A stretch of 64,000 bases of DNA. It comes from Brachionus koreanus (Eukaryota; Rotifera; Eurotatoria; Ploima; Brachionidae). The notes beneath the pieces were generated by a model. That model made no database searches and was not told the origin of the DNA. It was given only the letters and a program-made list of their open reading frames with translations. The translations under genes were made by a program, and so were the position numbers. Shown here one piece after another: positions 1-10,875 of this stretch. The DNA lies in NCBI GenBank assembly GCA_016987375.1, contig PJRA01000403.1:62765-126764 (forward strand), written 5' to 3'. Position 1 is the first letter of the stretch, and each line of letters begins with the position of its first letter.

Positions 1-1970
1 AAAAAAATAAAAAGTAACTCTTTTTTTTTGGTTGATTTATTTGCTCTTTAAACAATAAAAACTAAAAAAAAAAAACTAATTAAATTTTTGTTCCGATTCC
101 ACTATTTTCAGATTCGGATGATGCTCATGGTATGTATTTTTTTTTTATTTGTCAATTGTTAATATTTGATTTGAGTCGATCGAATGTGTCCATAGTATAA
201 AATCGATTTTTAATCGAAATTTACGCTCATTCAGATTCAATCGTTCATTTTTTTTCTCATAGTTATAGACACGAAAAATCAACAATCTATAAATATTCCA
301 AAGTCCGAAAATAATAAAAATTTCCTGTTTCTAATAACACTCGCACATAAAAAACAAATTTAGTTTCTAAGTTTCTTATAAAGGGATTTCTTGTTAAGAA
401 GCTAATTTTTTTTTTCAAAAAATAACAATAAATAAAATCAGCAAATCAGGAAAAAATCTTTTTTTCCTTTACAGCTCTAATAAAGGTCATATAATTTACA
501 ATTGGATTGTATAACAAGTAAATGTCAAGTGATTTTAAATGATAAGATTGCTTTGGTAGATAAACAGCTCAATAGGAATATGATATATTGTTTATTTAAT
601 GTATAAATTTTAAAGTAAACATTAAAATAAATGAATTAATAATAGAAATAAAAAAATAAGGAAACAGATGTTATTATTTGGTTATTAAAATTTTAAAATT
701 CAATTCATTCACTACGGAACTTAATTGTTAAGTGTAAACAATTATTTTTTTCTAGAGTAATAAAAAAAATTCATTTATGATCCGTGTGATCTTTTGAACG
801 TAGCAGTCTTTTTTTATTATGATCAATTTTTTTTTAATAAATACGGTTTTAAATATTACAATTTGCCCAGTCGATCATGCTTCAGTTAGTCACATTTTCT
901 TTTTTCTTAACTCATGATGTCTCGTTAGCGTAAAATTTTTTAATTAAAATAAAAACGACTGAAAGAGCTATTGGAATAATTTTGAATTTTTTATCCCTTT
1001 AAATCGAGTATGGTTTTATAATTTTAGCATGTTTCTGCTATGATCATTCTAATTTTCTTAAGTTTTAAAATGGAAAAATTATCACTTTTTATTATACAAA
1101 ATTGTCATCTCAAAAAAATTTAAGACTACTTAATTCATTCGTAAATTAGCTGTATTTTTTAAGAATATTTTCGTCCTAACTAATTTTTTCTTGGTTATCA
1201 CAATCTCAATTTTCAAAGTTGAACAAAATTTTGGTATATTTATTTAAAGAATAGAAAAGGCTTTTAAGAAAAATAAAATTTTGCTTTTTTTTCACTTTAA
1301 ATTCTAAATGTTTAAGAATATTTGATTTGTAATTTGAATCAATCAAGCTACTATTTTCAAATTTTAGCAAATATTCGATTCATTTTATAATTTTGTTTTT
1401 TTAGTAAAATTATTAAGGAAATTTAGTTTTGTGAATTTTGATTAATTAAATTAATTTTTATATTTTAGAATTTTTAAATTGAAAAATGTTAAACCATAGA
1501 GAAAATAAAACTATTAACACTATTTTAACTTTGAGTTATCTTTTCTTTTTTTTTTACATGAAAATAAGCATTTTTTTGCAAAAAAATTTAATAATTTTTA
1601 AATTTTTTAATTTTAGATTTCTGATTGAAAAAAAAAATTTAAAAATTATTTAGTTTGGAACAAAAAAAAAGATTAACATGTAAGTTTTAGTGTTGAAAAA
1701 ATTATGTTTGTTGTTCAGATAGAGAATTTTGCTTTGTAAATCAAGATGAAATAATAAAATACTCGTTTAATAGAAAAATTTCAATAAATTTAGATTAAAA
1801 AATTTATTATAAATTTTAAAATTTTAATAAAGACAAAAAGCATTAGAACGAAAGCAATTTGATAGTTTGGTTTATTGGCTTTTTTTTTTTAAATTTGAAA
1901 AAATAAATTGATTTAAATGCTAAAAAATCAGGTATAATCGCAAATGTGTTTACCTGTTAGTCGTTTAGCT

Positions 1971-2014
1971 CTAGACTAGCTATTCGACGACAGTGTCGAT
2001 TTGTTCTAGTCTAG
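1971..2014. repeat. Nested inverted repeat
   Basis: Arms CTAGACTAG (1971-1979) and CTAGTCTAG (2006-2014) enclose a second pair, TCGAC (1984-1988) and GTCGA (1995-1999). Both pairs are perfect and centred almost identically, so a two-tier hairpin or cruciform is possible. No gene lies next to it. Confidence 0.6.
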
Positions 2015-2516
2015 CCTCGTGTGTTTATTAATTTAATATTCATTTGTCTATTTGATTTTTTTTGTGTTTTTGATTTAAATCAAAAATGTTTATGCTTGTG
2101 TTTATAGTCAAAATTATGGACATAAATCAACAAAATTAATTTAATCATGTACTATTTGCTTGATTAGTCGACTATGTTCCGAAGTCTTTGAATAAGAAAA
2201 ATAGAAAATCAAATAAGCGATTTAAAATCGATTTAATTAGGGTTCATTAATGGAACGAAGTCTTATAAAAACCGAGAGAAAAAAAGAATGGAATAAAATT
2301 TCATTTTTTAATTTAAATCCATGAATATAAAGAGAATACCTTTTAGATTTACAACAAAACCTATCAAGGCCTATCTCATTCATTCTTTTTTTAATCCGAT
2401 TTTCTACTCTCTTGGTTACTGATTTATAATTTTCTTATTTTAACAACAACAACAACAACAAAAAAATTAAAAACAAAAGAAACAACTACAATCAATCTTG
2501 TTTAAATCGAAGGAGA

Positions 2517-2556
2517 CTCGACTCGAAATCGATAGATCGATCGATTTCGAGTCGAG
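2517..2556. repeat. Perfect 17-bp inverted repeat
   Basis: The arms 2517-2533 and 2540-2556 are exact reverse complements and are separated by six bases. The core is rich in TCGA and ATCGAT motifs and has higher GC than its surroundings. It could be a cruciform-forming element, a binding site for a dimeric factor or a transposon scar. Confidence 0.75.
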
Positions 2557-3540
2557 ACGGACACAACCCGTGGCATAGCCTAATTAAAACGATCTTAATT
2601 GATCGAACCAAACAGCTGAGGGTCAAGCATCATAAATTAATGTCCATTTATAAAATGATAAAAACGTATGGCGAAATTATTCAATCAATCGAATAATTCA
2701 TCAACTTGCACTGTTTGCAAGCATCTGACTCACAATCAATCGATTGTTTTCAATCTATATTTGAACACAAATTCTCGCATGTTTGTTATTGTTGTTGTTT
2801 TTTTTTTTTTGTTGTTTATGTTTAACATCAATTCCAAACAACAAAAATAATTACTAATTTAAATAATTTAAAAACTATTTTAACGATGTTTATTAGGATA
2901 AATTTGTTTTGGTTAATAGGTTCATTTAGAAGGACACGATTGCTCGCTTGACTGAACATTTTCTTTGTCTCTCTCTCTCTCTCCTTATCCGAGCAAGACC
3001 ATTTAGGACTAGCACGAAACCAAGATGAAATGATATGAGTTAATTAATAAGATCAGTTATTTAGCATTGAGTGATTTTGCACGCAATTCCACTAATAAAC
3101 AATTCAAAACTCAATTCAATGCACTTAATACTAATAAGAAAAAAATCTAATTGTGCATTTATTTTAAATCCAAATTATATGCTTTTAAATAATCGTGATT
3201 GCTATCCATTGAAAGTGATTATTAACGCTTAGTGAACGCTCAAGCTTATAATTGCTCAATGTCTTTCATTTTATAAACCTTAAATAAAAATACTGGTTTG
3301 CCTAGTTTACAAATTTAAATCCTCTTTTTTGCTCTAAGAGCCAGTTTGTTTATTAGCTTTTGAAAGCAATTAAAAAACCAATTTGTAAACAAACTTTTTA
3401 TTTTTATTTTTAATTTTTTTTTTATTTATTTTAGATGATTATATCATAAATTGAAAAAGTGAAATTTTTTGCCTAGAAATAAAAATGAACAAAAAAATTT
3501 TTTTTTAAAAAAACTATTTATTTACTTAAAATAAAATAAA

Positions 3541-6001
3541 ATGTCATGGTCATCTAAACAAATGAGAATAGTGATATTTTTAGTCCTAATTGAACGTATA
3601 TACAGTTGGAATGAAGTGTCCAAATGTACGCCATCGAACATAGAATCCTATCAGGACAGAGTATTGAATTTAGACTGTGGAAACGACTTTATATTCATAG
3701 CATGGTCACACTACGGCCACAAGAACGACACCGTAAGCAAATCGTGCTATTTAGCGCAAAGCGATTGTAGAGTAAATGTGGAGTATATATCGAATGAATG
3801 CAATGGCTTGTCATCATGCAAAGTGAGTCTTGATTCACAGTATTTACACTCGTGCAAGGCATACAGCGACTATTTATTCATTGTTTATAAATGTATAGAA
3901 TCAAAAAATTCCCACAACATATGCGACAACATAGATACAAGTATAAGTTCGGAATTTTATCTCCAAAGTCCAAATTATCCATACGAGTATTTGAACAATT
4001 TGGATTGCAATTGTTCTCTAAAATCAACTGAGAAAAATACTCTAATCGAAATAGAACTTTTAGAATTTGATTTGGAATCACTTACTTCTTCTGTCAATTA
4101 TCTAGCTTCTTCTAGTCAAGTTTTCCGGCCTTTTTTAGCTCAAAATCTTCCCATTACTTCTAATTCAAGTTGTTTGCGAGACAAACTAAGCATCAATTCG
4201 GACACACAATTGTGCGGCACTCTTAAACCCTTTACGACTCTTTTCACTGACAGTGCAACCGATCTGATCACATTTCGGCTAAAAAGCGACGATGCTTTGA
4301 CTCGACGTGGCATTTGGATCAAAATAAACACTCAAAATGAGATAACAAATTGTCCAACTAATTTTATACGCATAAACAATATTTGTGTTAAAATTTTTAC
4401 TCAAATGCTCACATGGTACGAAGCAAATACCTATTGTTCTAATTTAGGCTATTCGCTAGCAGTTATTGACTCATTTGAAGTGGACAAGCAGATAGATAGA
4501 GCTTTGTTCGATTCAAACGAATTGTTGGATCGTTTAGTATTGGACAATGATGCAACTAGTAAACATATTGGCAATTTTTGGCTAGGCATGCGTCAGCTGA
4601 ATGAAACAAATTGGTTTGATTTTGATAACAAGCCGCTTGAGTTTAATTCAAATGAAAAAAATTGGTGGCCTTGGCTCGTCACGGACACTTCTGCCATTTC
4701 ATATGGATCTTGTATAGCTAAAAAAAAAGACTTTTTCTATCTTCAAGATTGTTACAAACGAATGCCTTTCGCTTGTCAATATAAACCCAAGGCTATTATG
4801 CATCCTACAAATAGTATTCGTTTAAAATGCGGAAAATTTACTACTCAAGACTACGGTATGCAAAATCTAGTCACAAGCTCTACCTTGTCGAGCAAACAAT
4901 CTTCTGAAAAAAATCATTTTATCAACAATAGACTTAATTTAACTCAAAAGTCATCGACCACTTTGAACAAAACAATTGTGCTGCACTCAAATTTTGAAGA
5001 CAATTTTAGAATAGATCAACAACAAGTCAGTTTATTGCCGACACACACTTCGACCAATAACAGTCTTCTAGCTAGTTTAATATTGGCATTTTTGTTTCTT
5101 CTTATTCTAATAAATGCATTTGTTGTTTTGTTTATTTTAAGGTAACTTGATAAAATAAGTTATTTTGAATAATTTTTTTTAAAAAAAAAAAATTCTTTAT
5201 TTTTTAAGAAAAAGAAATGTTTTGATTAAAGAAAATCAAAATGAACAAAAAGTGACTAAGCTAAAACATGACACAATAAACAGCAACAATTCAAGTCAAA
5301 ATGTAGACTATTCAAATCAGGAGTTTATGGATTTTAACACAACTGGTGCTACTGTGTCCAATACAGCGTCATCTCATTTGTCTTATAATTGCCTAGCTAA
5401 TTTGAATTTAAATCTAGTTAAACAAAACGAGCCATGCCCAAGCGTCTACAATATACTGTCCAATTTCAATCAAGTGTCAAAGCCGAATAGTTCGTTTGTG
5501 AAAACATGGAATCCTCAAAGGCAAAGTTTATTCATTAGTCGAGATGGCACTTTAGCAGCGTCTACTAATTTACGCGATACAAATCCGTGCAATCAATCAA
5601 GTATGGGAACACTGGGTCTCAACCGGTTTACTACTTTAAATCCAAATTTTGCAAAAGCTTATAACAATGAAAATCTCGGACATGTTTATGAGACAATATC
5701 AGAGTCGTCAGCTAACAAAAACTGTAATAATAATTTTAACGAGTATGGAGAGTATGACCAAGAATTTGGACACAACACAAATGAATTTTTGTTGACTACG
5801 CATCGATCAGCATTTTCAAAATATAGGCCATTTCAACAGTTGTCAAAACAAGAAGATCCGATTGTGTTTGATGTAAATAGATATAATTCAAAATTAGAGC
5901 ATTTAAATCAATTGAATCCTTTAAATTTCAACCGAAAAGCACAAACAAGTCGAACTGAATTGAAGCCTAACCAGTGTCATAGTATTGGTGCAATAGTCTA
6001 A
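3541..6001 (+). CDS. SUEL-CUB-C-type lectin single-pass receptor
   Basis: Two exons, 3541-5141 and 5209-6001, join in phase 2 to give 797 residues. In order: a signal peptide (hydrophobic stretch about 8-22); a SUEL-type galactose-binding lectin domain (about 40-118, with the YGH segment and the C-x-V and Y-x-C cysteine pattern); a CUB domain (about 128-277); a C-type lectin domain (about 281-424); a Ser/Thr-rich stalk; a transmembrane helix (about 508-533); and a 264-residue cytoplasmic tail rich in Asn. The donor AAG|GTAACT lies just before an in-frame stop, so without splicing the tail would be missed. After splicing the helix is followed by basic residues RKR, a normal stop-transfer signal. 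The CTLD lacks EPN/QPD and WND motifs, so classical calcium-dependent sugar binding is doubtful. Probably a surface adhesion or recognition receptor; the ligand is unknown. Confidence 0.88.
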
Positions 6002-6085
6002 ACCTAGACTAGAGCCGTATTTTTTATTTTTATTTTTTGTAATTTTTTCAAAGTATTAATTATTGCATATACATATACATATACT

Positions 6086-6091
6086 AATAAA
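6086..6091 (+). terminator. Poly(A) signal of lectin receptor
   Basis: AATAAA lies 85 bases after the stop codon of the lectin receptor, in a short 3' UTR. Assignment is by position and motif only. Confidence 0.5.
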
Positions 6092-6538
6092 AAATCTATT
6101 TGTATTTTTTGCATTATTATTTATTAAATTTAAAATAAAAATGAGTTTTATGAAATTATTTTTCTTAGAAGCCTTCAATTAAAAGTCTTCTCTTAAAAAA
6201 ATATAAAAAATTCCTGTTTAATTTGTAGATTTTATGCAATCAGGGTTTTTATTTTGTCTAGTTCTTTAGGTGCTAAATTTTATAAAACCGCTCAAGTAGA
6301 AGATAGAATGAATTTGAAAATATTTTGACGCTTTACATATCAAAAGAACAAGAATCTATTATGGCTTTGATTTATTTGTAAATCAATGTTATTTTTCTTT
6401 GATAATTTTATTTGAATTTTGGCTTAAAAAGCGGGTTGTTATAAATTTTTCAAATTTAGAATAAATGCAAACAAAATATGTGATGAATTTAAATTCGAAT
6501 ATTTTGGATTAATAAAATATCAATAAATAAGAAAACTA

Positions 6539-6584
6539 TATATATATCAAATATATATATATATATATATATTTGATATATATA
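6539..6584. repeat. 46-bp TA-rich palindrome
   Basis: Centred on 6561/6562, this is a perfect palindrome made of (TA)n with one TCAAA/TTTGA interruption in each arm. The matched interruptions show it is a true inverted repeat rather than simple TA slippage. Confidence 0.7.
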
Positions 6585-7212
6585 ATTCATTTAAAAAATC
6601 TTAAAATTCAAACATAGATCATATATTACCTAAAATAAGAAAGTTACAAGAACAAAAATTGGATTTTTAGTTGAAAAAACAAAGATACATAAACAAGAAT
6701 TTTGTCAAATTGACACGATGGGTTCCTGATAAATTCAAAAATTTATTTTCACAAAATTAAATATTTATTATCAAATATTTTTTGAACGTATGAAAAACAA
6801 TGAGCAAATAATATTTTTTTGAATATTGTATTTCAGCATTGATTTTTCATTTAAAAATTCTATTCAACTAATTAAACTCATGAGAAATATTCTTAATAAT
6901 AATCTCATGAGATCGATAAAATTTTCCCTTTTCTCAAGAGATTTCCAAAATTTCAATCTTTGAATTTCGCTTGCAAATAAGTATTATCCACTTCTCATTG
7001 TGTATTTTTAAAAAATAAAACTTTTTCTAACTGAAAGTCTTCTTCAAATTTGATATATTAAATATGTTTGAACGTGATGTAGGTGAAACTATCAAGTTTA
7101 AACAATTCCTAAGATAATTCGCTTTAAAATAATAGGTTTTTATCTACAATATAAATTATTTTTAACTCTAACATTACACAGAAGTATTTTTTCAATTGTT
7201 TATTTATTACTA

Positions 7213-7278
7213 CTAAGACAGAGGCCGATTTCCGACCACTTGGTCAGCTTCCCATTAAATAAGTTGACACTGTCTTAG
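7213..7278. other. Structured inverted repeat of unknown role
   Basis: CTAAGACAG (7213-7221) pairs with CTGTCTTAG (7270-7278). The loop holds a second small hairpin, GACCA-CT-TGGTC. GC content is clearly above the flanks, so this may be a small structured RNA or a transposon remnant. No family recognised. Confidence 0.3.
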
Positions 7279-8117
7279 GAATAAAATTATAAGATTTAAG
7301 TTTGTCTAATAAAATTTATTTTTTTTTTCGAAAAAGAAAATTTAAAGGAAAGCATGAGTGAACATTGCACCGCAATCACTTTAGGTCATTATTGAGCTTG
7401 AAATTATCACTTATTTGAGCTTGTAAGTTTTTAATTAAATTCTTCAAGGTTCATAGTATAATTTAATGAGCCTATTTGATTGTTTATATAGGTCATATAA
7501 TTAAATCAAAAACTATTGCTTTAAATGTTCTTATTTAAACTGCTTACTTATCAGAATATGCTCATATTTAAGACTTTTATGATATACAATATTGATGTTT
7601 TTTTTAATTTAACAGTTAAAAGCAATAGCAATTGTATTTTAAACAGAAATTTTGGTTTGATTCTAAATAAGAATTTAAACAAAATGAACATATGGAAAAA
7701 TCTATCAAAAATCACAGAACAATATTTTGTTTGATGTTTGCAAAATTTAATATCAATTAAAGTAATTAAAGAAATTCATTTTAAAATTTTTTATTAAAAA
7801 AATTTACTTAAACTTTATTATAAAATGTAAATAATTATTTAGTCTAACAAAAAAATTAAATAACTACTGAAAGTTGATTTCAAAAAATTTGATTTTTAAC
7901 TGTGGATTTATAGAAAAAAAAACATATTACGTTATGTCGTTCTAAAATCTAAAAAAAAAAAAACTATTGCAAAAATAAATTAATGACCTTTGATGGCAAT
8001 AGAAATTAGAATTTATTTTTTTTAGAAAATTTAATTTTATTCTTATTTTTTCAATAAAAACTAAAATTTCTAAACCATTCAAAAGGACAAAATTAAATAT
8101 TTACTTATACGAATAGT

Positions 8118-10077
8118 TTATATCATGCTGCCATTAACTATATTTTTTTCATTAATGGTTATTTCTGAATTTTGTTTCAACATGCTTCGTACCGATTCAC
8201 TTTTAGCCCTATCCAATGCAGATTCTTGTCTCTTTAAAACGAATTAAAATAATTAAAAAAAACTAAGCAATCAACAAAAACATTACATTTCCTTTGAGGT
8301 TAATTTTGCATCCTTTTTCAATTAAAAGTTTCACGAAGTCAATGTTATCTCTATCGACGGACCAGTGTAAAGCAGACCACCCTTGCTGTTTTAATTTATA
8401 TTAATTAGATTTTTATTCATCAATTTTTTTTTTTTTCATATTTACCAAGTCAGTTGTATTTATGTCACAGTTAGACTCTAATAAAACATTGGCCACTCCA
8501 ACATGGTTGTGATAAGCAGCATACATCAAGGCATTTAAATCTTGCTGTTTTATTGATTAGAAAAATGTGGAGAGAAAAAAAAATTTGAACCCTTGCAGGT
8601 CAATCAATCTTACAAGAGTTCAGTTTATTTAAATTATTACATGTGTTGAACTGATCAAGTTGACATCGCTTCCAGCTTCTATTAGACTTTTAGCAATTAT
8701 GGATAGATCTTGTTCTTTGGTTGATGGACTTCTGCAACATTCATGCATAGCTGTGCGACCATCCTAAATATATTTTACTTATGAACATGATTTAGTATGG
8801 ATAATTTTAGGATAAATTACAATATTTCTCATGTTAGGATCAGCGCCTGCTTTTAATAATGTCAAAACTACTTCTAAATTTGCCCAATAGCAGGCATTCA
8901 TCAACGGAGTCCATTTATTTTTATCCAAAGCATTTATATCACAGCCTGCTTTTATCAGCTGACCAACTACATTTGAATGTCCTGAAATAGCAGCATGATG
9001 TAAAACTGTACACTCTCTCTAGTAAATTTTTTATTAAAGAAAAATGAAAAATTAATTTTCCACTCAAAAAATATTCAACTAGAAACTTTTTTGTTTATTT
9101 TAAAACTAAAAACTTAATTACATAAGATTTCTAGAAAAGATTATTTGAAATTCAATTTCAATTGAATATTTATCCAATTTTAATAGGCAAATAATTTGAT
9201 TGAGAAGAGTTTTGATTTCAAATTTAAGCAAAATAGGTATATAGAAAAATATCTAATAATAAAATATTTTAAAATAGTAATAAATTTTTTTGACACAGAA
9301 GCTTTTTTGTATTTTATTTCTTAATTTAAATAAAAGAGAGTGTGAATTCTATCACTGAATGCTTTTAAAAGAAAAGGTACAAGCCAATATTGGTTATTAA
9401 ACTGAAACGCTTATATTAACTAAATATTTAGTTCTACTTTTTGACCAACTTAACCTTTAAATTTTAGAAAAAAATTTTAATTTTACACATAGAACCATCA
9501 TAAAATCTCTAATTGAAAATATCATTTGTGGTTATAGAAAGAAAATAGAAAAAAAATTAAATTAAATTATTTTCTCTTTGATATTCTAAATCTATAAAAG
9601 AAGAATAAATAAAAATTTAATAATATTTTTGTCTGAATATCTAATTACTCTGCTAAATATTTTGAGTTAATCTGTATCAATTTGAATGTGTTGATTTTAG
9701 ACTGTCGGTCTAATTAATCATAAACAATAATATAAAAATAAAAACCTCATCTCTAATTTTCACATCAGCATTGTGATTCAGAAGTATTTCGACCACTTTA
9801 TCATGTCCGTTGGCACAAGCGATTAATAGCGGAGTCGATTTGGTCTTTTAAATAAGAATAAATTAGAAATTATTCAAAAAATACTTCCGATTACTTTAAA
9901 ATTTTGCCAATTGATGTTAATTGTTTTGAGGGTTTTGTCAGCCTCGAGCATTTTTTCAATTAAATGCACTTTTCCTAGGCCACAAAGCTGGTAAAATCTG
10001 TCATTTCTACTCAGTGTTGGACCGTTTGAATTCGGCATAAATGAATTGGACAATTCACTTCCCTCTACGTTTCCCAT
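8118..10077 (-). CDS. Ankyrin-repeat protein, 304 aa
   Basis: Seven exons on the minus strand: 10077-9895, 9844-9746, 9018-8821, 8763-8641, 8544-8446, 8385-8287 and 8231-8118. All introns are GT-AG and all are in phase 0. The product is almost entirely ankyrin repeats: after a 30-residue lead there are about eight units. Exons 2, 5 and 6 each encode exactly one 33-residue repeat, exon 3 exactly two, and exon 4 one repeat with an eight-residue insertion. Typical repeat signatures visible are TPLLIACANGHDKVVEILL, TVLHHAAISGHSNVV and SALHWSVDRDNIDFVKLL. No other domain, signal peptide or membrane segment is present, so a cytosolic protein-binding scaffold is likely. The start ATG at 10077 is the first ATG in frame. 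Intron 2 is 727 bases; the others are 41-96. Confidence 0.88.
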
Positions 10078-10422
10078 TCGTTTAAATGCCCAAAAAACAA
10101 AAATAAAAAAACAACCCGTCAAACTATAAACTAATTTTAAAAACTAATCTATTTTTAATATCTATCTTTAAAATAAATAAAGAAAATAAATAAGATAATT
10201 TGAAAATTTTGACTTCATGCCGCAACTAGAACCTCCAAAATGAAAAAATTTAAGCACCTATGTTTAGTTTAGATTCTCAGTGGCATAGTATAATTTAATT
10301 ATATTACGATAGATGATGAATAAAAATATTTAAGTTAAAAAGTTTACATTGAATATACAACATATTCGTGTGCATATGTATGAGTGTATAAATAATTTTT
10401 GCTTTCTAGTTTGCTTTTTTAG

Positions 10423-10875
10423 ATGGAGAATAATATTCCAAATTTAATTTCGATTGCAAACGCTCGTTATTGTTATCACTAATTATTATTTATATTATTT
10501 ATTTAATTAATAAATTTTATTCTGTAATATTTGTTTTATTATATAACAAATGCGGTAGTTTCGCTCATTTCCAATTTGCTCATTACTTTTTGGTGTATGC
10601 AGATAGTTTGGTATTTTCATTTGTTAATTTTGTTGTTAATATTCTCTCATTTGGGTGCAAAATTCAATTCTTTTTTAATTTGCTTTGAAAATTATTTAAT
10701 CTTAAACTTCCATGTACATTTAAAAAAAACATTATTCATCTCTCTCTTTCTTTTTTCTGTAGTTACTGGCAAATATTTACAGGAAATGTTTGATTTACAA
10801 ACAATGGAAGAGGAAACTAAATCACAGAAACACATATTACAAAATATAAATAGCTGCTTTTATCTGCTCGCCTAA
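10423..10875 (+). CDS. Possible small two-exon gene, 51 aa
   Basis: ATG at 10423 opens a frame that leaves at 10465 (C|GTTATT, a weak donor) and re-enters at 10763 after a good acceptor (TTTTTTCTGTAG). The joined frame is 52 codons ending at TAA 10873-10875. The second exon encodes a polar, Glu/Gln-rich helix-like segment beginning LTGKYLQEMFDLQ. It lies head-to-head with the ankyrin gene (345 bases between starts). No family recognised; the weak donor keeps confidence low. Confidence 0.25.

Larger units (their letters stand above)
1..3540. other. Non-coding AT-rich flank
   Basis: No convincing coding exon was found. The stretch is mostly A/T runs. It holds an (AAC)6 tract at 2442-2459, a (TC)n tract near 2968-2983 and two inverted repeats listed separately. 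The last few hundred bases are presumably the promoter and 5' UTR of the lectin receptor that starts at 3541. Confidence 0.6.
6102..8117. other. Intergenic, AT-rich
   Basis: No gene seen between the lectin receptor and the minus-strand ankyrin gene. It contains a TA-rich palindrome (6539-6584) and a higher-GC inverted repeat (7213-7278). Short open frames here are A/T-run artefacts. Confidence 0.6.

Noticed and set aside
112..129. Possible 18-base micro-exon between TTTTCAG and GTATGT
   Set aside because: Both splice signals look good, but no neighbouring exon is visible in the window, so it cannot be supported.
2668..2850. 60-codon open frame with a hydrophobic middle
   Set aside because: The hydrophobic part comes from a T/G-rich microsatellite-like run; no splice partners or conserved motif.
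7525..7734. 69-codon open frame
   Set aside because: Phe/Asn/Lys/Ile-biased translation of AT-rich DNA with no domain.
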